64,000 nucleotides of DNA from Lineolata rhizophorae. Its lineage: Eukaryota > Ascomycota > Dothideomycetes > Lineolatales > Lineolataceae. The translations under genes were made by a program, and so were the position numbers. The notes below the pieces were generated by a model, which searched no databases, was not told the DNA's origin, and saw nothing but the letters and a program-made list of their open reading frames with translations. The stretch is taken from NCBI GenBank assembly GCA_010093515.1, contig MU001678.1, positions 452,931-516,930 of the forward strand, given 5' to 3'. Below are positions 60,294 to 64,000 of the stretch, one piece after another. The number at the start of each line of letters is the position of its first letter. Positions within the stretch are counted from its first letter, which is position 1.

Positions 60294-63200
60294 ATGGGCG
60301 AGTACGAGCTTCGGGGCAAGTACAGGAAGCTCGACGGGGACGAGTCCCCGCCGTTGCGCCCTTCACTCGAAGCCGCCTACCGCTCCTCGTCCGACTCGCT
60401 CGACGACCTCGATGAATTCGACCCCCTTAATTACGATGTCGACATGCGCAGACCCAAGAGGCCCGCCGGCAAAGGCAACAAATACCGGCGTCGAGTCCGC
60501 GGCGACTCGCTCGTCGGCGGCGGAGCTGAGGCTGCCGCGTATGACAGGGAGAAGGCGGGCGGACAACGACCGTGGTTGAGGGCCGGCCGGTGCTGCCGGT
60601 GCTGCCCGTCACGCATGCTATGCTGGCTGGCGTTGCTGTTCCTAGTTATGGTGGCGCTGCTGCTGAGCGCCGGTGGCATTTGGGTGTACAAGACGGCGCC
60701 GCAAGATGGGCAGAGCCCGCCCTGGTATCCGAGCCCCAAGGGTGGCATTTACGAGGACTGGGCCGACGCCTTCAAGAAGGCGGCAGAGCTGGTTACGCAG
60801 ATGACGCTCGTGGAGAAGGTCAACATTACGACGGGCACTGGCTGGGCTATGAACATGTGCGTTGGGAATACTGGGCCGGTGGCGCGGTTGGGCTTCCCAA
60901 GCCTGTGTCTGCAGGACGGTCCGTTGGGTGTCAGGTTTACGGATCATATCACGGCGTTTCCGGCGGGCATCACGGTGGGAGCTACTTGGAATAAAGAACT
61001 CATGTATGAACGTGGCAAGGCCATGGGCTTGGAAGCTAGGCTCAAGGGTGTCAATGTGCTGCTGGGTCCCTCTATAGGACCCATTGGGCGTCTCCCCGCC
61101 GGAGGTCGCAATTGGGAAGGATTTGGCGTTGACCCCGTTCTGCAGGGTATGGCGGCCGCCGAAACCATCAGGGGTATTCAGGAAGAAGGTGTCATGGCAA
61201 CGGCGAAGCACTACGTGGGCAACGAGCAAGAGCACTTCCGGCAGGCCTTCGAATGGGGCACACCAAACGCGATCTCCTCCAACATTGGTGACCGCGCCCT
61301 TCACGAGATATACGCGTGGCCCTTTGCCGACAGTGTGCGCGCCGGCGTGGCCTCCGTCATGTGCTCCTACAACCAGGTCAATAACTCATACGCCTGCGGC
61401 AATAGCAAGTTGCTCAACGGTATCCTCAAGGATGAGCTCGGATTCCAAGGATTCGTCCAGTCGGACTGGCTTGCTCAACGGAGCGGTGTTGCCAGCGCCC
61501 TCTCTGGGCTGGACATGACCATGCCGGGCGACGGACTGAAGTGGGCAAACGGAGATTCGCTCTGGGGTCCCGAGCTCACCAAGGCTGTACTGAACGGATC
61601 GGTGCCTCTGGACCGGATGAACGACATGGTCACGCGAGTTGTCGCGGCTTGGTACCAGCTTGGCCAGGATGACCGCAGCAGGTGGCCGTTACCTCCGCCG
61701 GAGGGCGATGGCGGGCCCAATTTCTCGTCTTGGACGGATGAGGAGACCGGATTGATCCATCCAGGCAGTGACGATACTATTACAGGTGTGGTTAACAAGT
61801 TCAAGGACGTTCAAGGTACGGGTGATAATGCTCATAAGAAAATCGCCCGTCAAACCGCTGCGGAAGGTATTGTTCTTCTAAAGAACAACAACGATACTCT
61901 GCCTTTGTATCGAAATGGGAGCCGCCCTGGCGATACCTCGAAGAGGGAATCAAAAGTGAGGATCGGGGTCTTCGGTGAGGATGCACGTGCTAACCTCGAC
62001 GGCCCCAACGCTTGCGAGGATAGAGGTTGTAATGAAGGAACCTTAGGGTCTGGTTGGGGATCGGGCGCTGTTGAATTCCCTTATCTGGTGGCGCCTTTGG
62101 ATGCCATGAGGGACGCGTTTGACGAGGAAGTCTTCTACCTGACCGACTATCCGGAGAACGACATCCCGAAAACGAAAGTGCCGGAGCTTCTTGATGACCA
62201 AGACATTTGCTTCGTTTTCGCCAATTCTATCGCGGGCGAGGGTTATTTGGCTGCTGATGGCGTCAAGGGTGACCGCAATGATTTGTACCTCCAGAAGGGT
62301 GGAGATGATCTGATCAAGACCGTGGCCGATGGTTGCGGGGGCGGCAATGGCACCACCATTGTCGTTATTCACGCTGTTGGCCCGGTCATTATGGAGAAGT
62401 GGATTGAACATCCTAATATTAAGGCCGTTCTTCTGGCCAACCTACCTGGCCAGGAGAGCGGTAATGCTCTAGTCGACGTCCTCTTTGGCGACCAAAACCC
62501 GAGCGGCCACCTGCCGTACACGATTGCGAAGCGCGAGGAGGACTACGGCCCGTCATCTTCAATCCTTTACTACCCCAACGATATCGTCCCGCAGCAGAAC
62601 TTCTCCGAAGGCCTTTATGTTGACTACCGACACTTTGACAAGTTCGATATTGAGCCACGCTTCGAGTTCGGCTACGGTCTCAGCTACTCCACGTTCCACC
62701 TGTCATCGCTCATGGTGCAACGCAAGGCGCCCCGTTCTTTGCTCCCTGAACCGCGACCTAATGATACCGCTGCTTCTCCTCCCACGTTCGACAGCGCGCT
62801 CCCAGAACCCAGCTCCGCTCTCTTCCCAGAGTCCTTCCGAAAGCTAGACAAGTACATCTACCCCTACATCGGCTCAGTCGACGACGCCCGGCCTCACGGC
62901 AAGTATCCGTACCCGGCAGGCTACGACGAGGCCGCGCCGCTCTCGCCCGCCGGCGGCGCTCCCGGTGGTAACCCAGACCTCTACACGGTGCACGTCAAGA
63001 TCTCGGCGACGGTGACGAACAAGAAGCTGGTGCCGGGCCAGGCCGTGGTGCAGTGCTACGTCAAGTTCCCGCAGGACTACGTAGACGAGGAGACGGGCGA
63101 GAAGATCGACTTCCCCGTGCGCGTCCTGCGCGGCTTCGACAAGTTCGACATCTCTAACATCTCCGACGGCTCTCATCGCCGCCTCGTCGAGTTCGAGCTC

Positions 63201-63323
63201 ACGCGCCGCGACCTCAGCTACTGGGACGCCCGTAGGCAGAACTGGGTCATGCCGGATAAGGGTGAGTTTGAGATCGAGCTCGGGTTCAGTTCGAGGGATA
63301 TCAGGCTTTCTGGGGCAATTTAG
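60294..63323 (+). CDS. bglE: Membrane-anchored beta-glucosidase, GH3
   Basis: Single-exon, 1009-residue enzyme cleaving terminal beta-D-glucose, in cellobiose or glucan degradation. The long cytosolic N-terminus (about 108 residues) precedes one helix (LCWLALLFLVMVALLLSAGG), so it is a type II membrane protein, as in Aspergillus beta-glucosidase E. GH3 domain 1 contains LGFPSLCLQDGPLGVR, ATAKHYVGNEQE and the nucleophile Asp391 in QSDWLA. Domain 2 starts near 61840 with GIVLLKNNNDTLPL, and the C-terminal fibronectin-III-like domain from about 62680 is split by a ~90-residue proline-rich insert. Several N-x-S/T sites lie in the extracellular part. Start: first ATG after a long CT-rich leader. 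Confidence 0.93.
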   Translation: MGEYELRGKYRKLDGDESPPLRPSLEAAYRSSSDSLDDLDEFDPLNYDVDMRRPKRPAGKGNKYRRRVRGDSLVGGGAEAAAYDREKAGGQRPWLRAGRCCRCCPSRMLCWLALLFLVMVALLLSAGGIWVYKTAPQDGQSPPWYPSPKGGIYEDWADAFKKAAELVTQMTLVEKVNITTGTGWAMNMCVGNTGPVARLGFPSLCLQDGPLGVRFTDHITAFPAGITVGATWNKELMYERGKAMGLEARLKGVNVLLGPSIGPIGRLPAGGRNWEGFGVDPVLQGMAAAETIRGIQEEGVMATAKHYVGNEQEHFRQAFEWGTPNAISSNIGDRALHEIYAWPFADSVRAGVASVMCSYNQVNNSYACGNSKLLNGILKDELGFQGFVQSDWLAQRSGVASALSGLDMTMPGDGLKWANGDSLWGPELTKAVLNGSVPLDRMNDMVTRVVAAWYQLGQDDRSRWPLPPPEGDGGPNFSSWTDEETGLIHPGSDDTITGVVNKFKDVQGTGDNAHKKIARQTAAEGIVLLKNNNDTLPLYRNGSRPGDTSKRESKVRIGVFGEDARANLDGPNACEDRGCNEGTLGSGWGSGAVEFPYLVAPLDAMRDAFDEEVFYLTDYPENDIPKTKVPELLDDQDICFVFANSIAGEGYLAADGVKGDRNDLYLQKGGDDLIKTVADGCGGGNGTTIVVIHAVGPVIMEKWIEHPNIKAVLLANLPGQESGNALVDVLFGDQNPSGHLPYTIAKREEDYGPSSSILYYPNDIVPQQNFSEGLYVDYRHFDKFDIEPRFEFGYGLSYSTFHLSSLMVQRKAPRSLLPEPRPNDTAASPPTFDSALPEPSSALFPESFRKLDKYIYPYIGSVDDARPHGKYPYPAGYDEAAPLSPAGGAPGGNPDLYTVHVKISATVTNKKLVPGQAVVQCYVKFPQDYVDEETGEKIDFPVRVLRGFDKFDISNISDGSHRRLVEFELTRRDLSYWDARRQNWVMPDKGEFEIELGFSSRDIRLSGAI

Positions 63324-63585
63324 ATGAGGTGTAGAAAAATATAGGGAACTATTGGGTTCAGGCCGCAAGGGTATGGATGCGTCTCATGGAGGCGGAGTGG
63401 TTGCGTATTTCATAGGGGATGGCGTTATGTGTGGCTAGGGCATATTCTCCTCCGGTTTGCTTGCCAAGAATTTCCTTCGTAATTAAACTACAGGAGACGC
63501 ACGGAGCGTGTTCCATTTTCTTGTATTATCTATTACTCGGTTTCTTATGTACAGCCCCCAACCTCTTTCCATCTCGTTCGGCATA
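63324..63585. other. Short convergent spacer
   Basis: The 262 bases between the stop codons of two genes pointing toward each other; no other feature was seen. Confidence 0.6.
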
Positions 63586-64000
63586 TTATCCGAGTAGGGG
63601 GTTCGAATGCCTCGGAATCGAGACCTTGAATACCAAGACCTGATTATACAGTTCGAAGCCCGACTCGTCCGAATATGGGAGTGCACCACCGTTCATAAAA
63701 CCTATAGCTTTCTAAGCTTATGTCACGCGAAATTTACGGCAGGGAGACTTACCATGCTGCGTGATAAAGTCATTATCGGAATAAGCGAACAGATAGTAGT
63801 CGTCACAGCCGCTCCACTCATGCGGCTCGGTCTCAACAGGCAGCAAGTTCAGCCCTTCCCACTTCTCGTTAAGCAGGCCATCGTCCTGCTCCCCGCCATT
63901 GTGAAGGCCGAACTTGCCTAGTTCGGCGTTTATGTTGAAGTCGAGCCAAGGGCAGTACTTAGCAACTGTTATACCTTCGTCTAGCTCACCATCCCGACTC
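63586..64000 (-). CDS. Phytase-like/esterase-like protein, C-terminal part, cut by the right edge
   Basis: The last two exons are 64000-63753 (continuing off the window) and 63701-63586, joined by a 51-nt intron (GTAAGT donor, CTATAG acceptor). They encode 121 codons ending in TAA. Motifs WSGCDDYYLFAYSDNDFITQ, then HGFMNGGALPYSDESG, and FNINAELGKFGLHNGG are typical of the C-terminus of fungal proteins with a phytase-like esterase (beta-propeller-like) domain, usually secreted. Catalytic activity cannot be judged from this part. It is the third extracellular hydrolase-type gene in a row, convergent with bglE. Confidence 0.82.

Noticed and set aside
1-64000. tRNA, rRNA, CRISPR or virus-derived elements
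   Set aside because: I looked for T-loop signatures, direct-repeat arrays, paired terminal repeats and capsid or polymerase motifs, and saw none that hold up by eye.

Overview
The window is nuclear DNA of a filamentous ascomycete (Pezizomycotina). The evidence is short spliceosomal introns (41-172 nt, one of 457 nt) with GTNNGN donors and CTRAY-type branch sites, two fungal Zn2Cys6 transcription factors, an eEF3-like New1/Elf1 ATPase, a DUF7514 protein, a Rax1-type RGS protein and a membrane-anchored GH3 beta-glucosidase. The class of ascomycete cannot be fixed from the sequence alone. Exon models were built by hand. Every complete model given with explicit exon bounds sums to a whole number of codons.

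Layout: 0.5-2.8 kb, MFS transporter (+). 3.4-6.4 kb, Zn2Cys6 factor of eight exons (-). 7.3-7.6 kb, MoaD-like sulfur carrier (-). 8.1-11.3 kb, mitochondrial-type RNase II (+). 11.3-13.5 kb, GC-rich gene-free leader. 13.6-16.2 kb, second Zn2Cys6 factor (+). 17.6-18.0 kb, small ABM-fold protein (+). 19.1-21.1 kb, Sti1/Hop co-chaperone (-), divergent from a two-domain dihydroneopterin-aldolase-like protein (+). 24.3-26.4 kb, UDP-glucose pyrophosphorylase (+). 27.8-29.9 kb, DUF7514 protein (+). 32.1-37.1 kb, tricalbin (+). 39.3-39.9 kb, doubtful hypothetical ORF (-). 41.3-42.8 kb, RGS/Rax1-like protein (+). 43.4-44.4 kb, short-chain dehydrogenase (+). 45.6-49.1 kb, New1/Elf1 (-). 49.9-51.5 kb, fibroin-like membrane protein (-). 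52.7-55.6 kb, two same-strand paralogues with a plasmid pRiA4b ORF3-like domain. 57.8-59.6 kb, histidine acid phosphatase (-). 60.3-63.3 kb, GH3 beta-glucosidase (+). 63.6 kb to the right edge, phytase-like esterase (-, cut by the edge).

Most genes are unrelated housekeeping or regulatory neighbours, as is normal in fungi; there is no secondary-metabolite core enzyme. The most unusual content is the tandem pair of pRiA4b-ORF3-like genes (one with a 9-nt coding first exon). Next are the run of three surface or secreted hydrolases at the right end, a possible second start for UDP-glucose pyrophosphorylase inside its long first intron, and the Ser-Gly end of the sulfur carrier. I saw no tRNA, rRNA, CRISPR array, intact transposon or virus-derived element.
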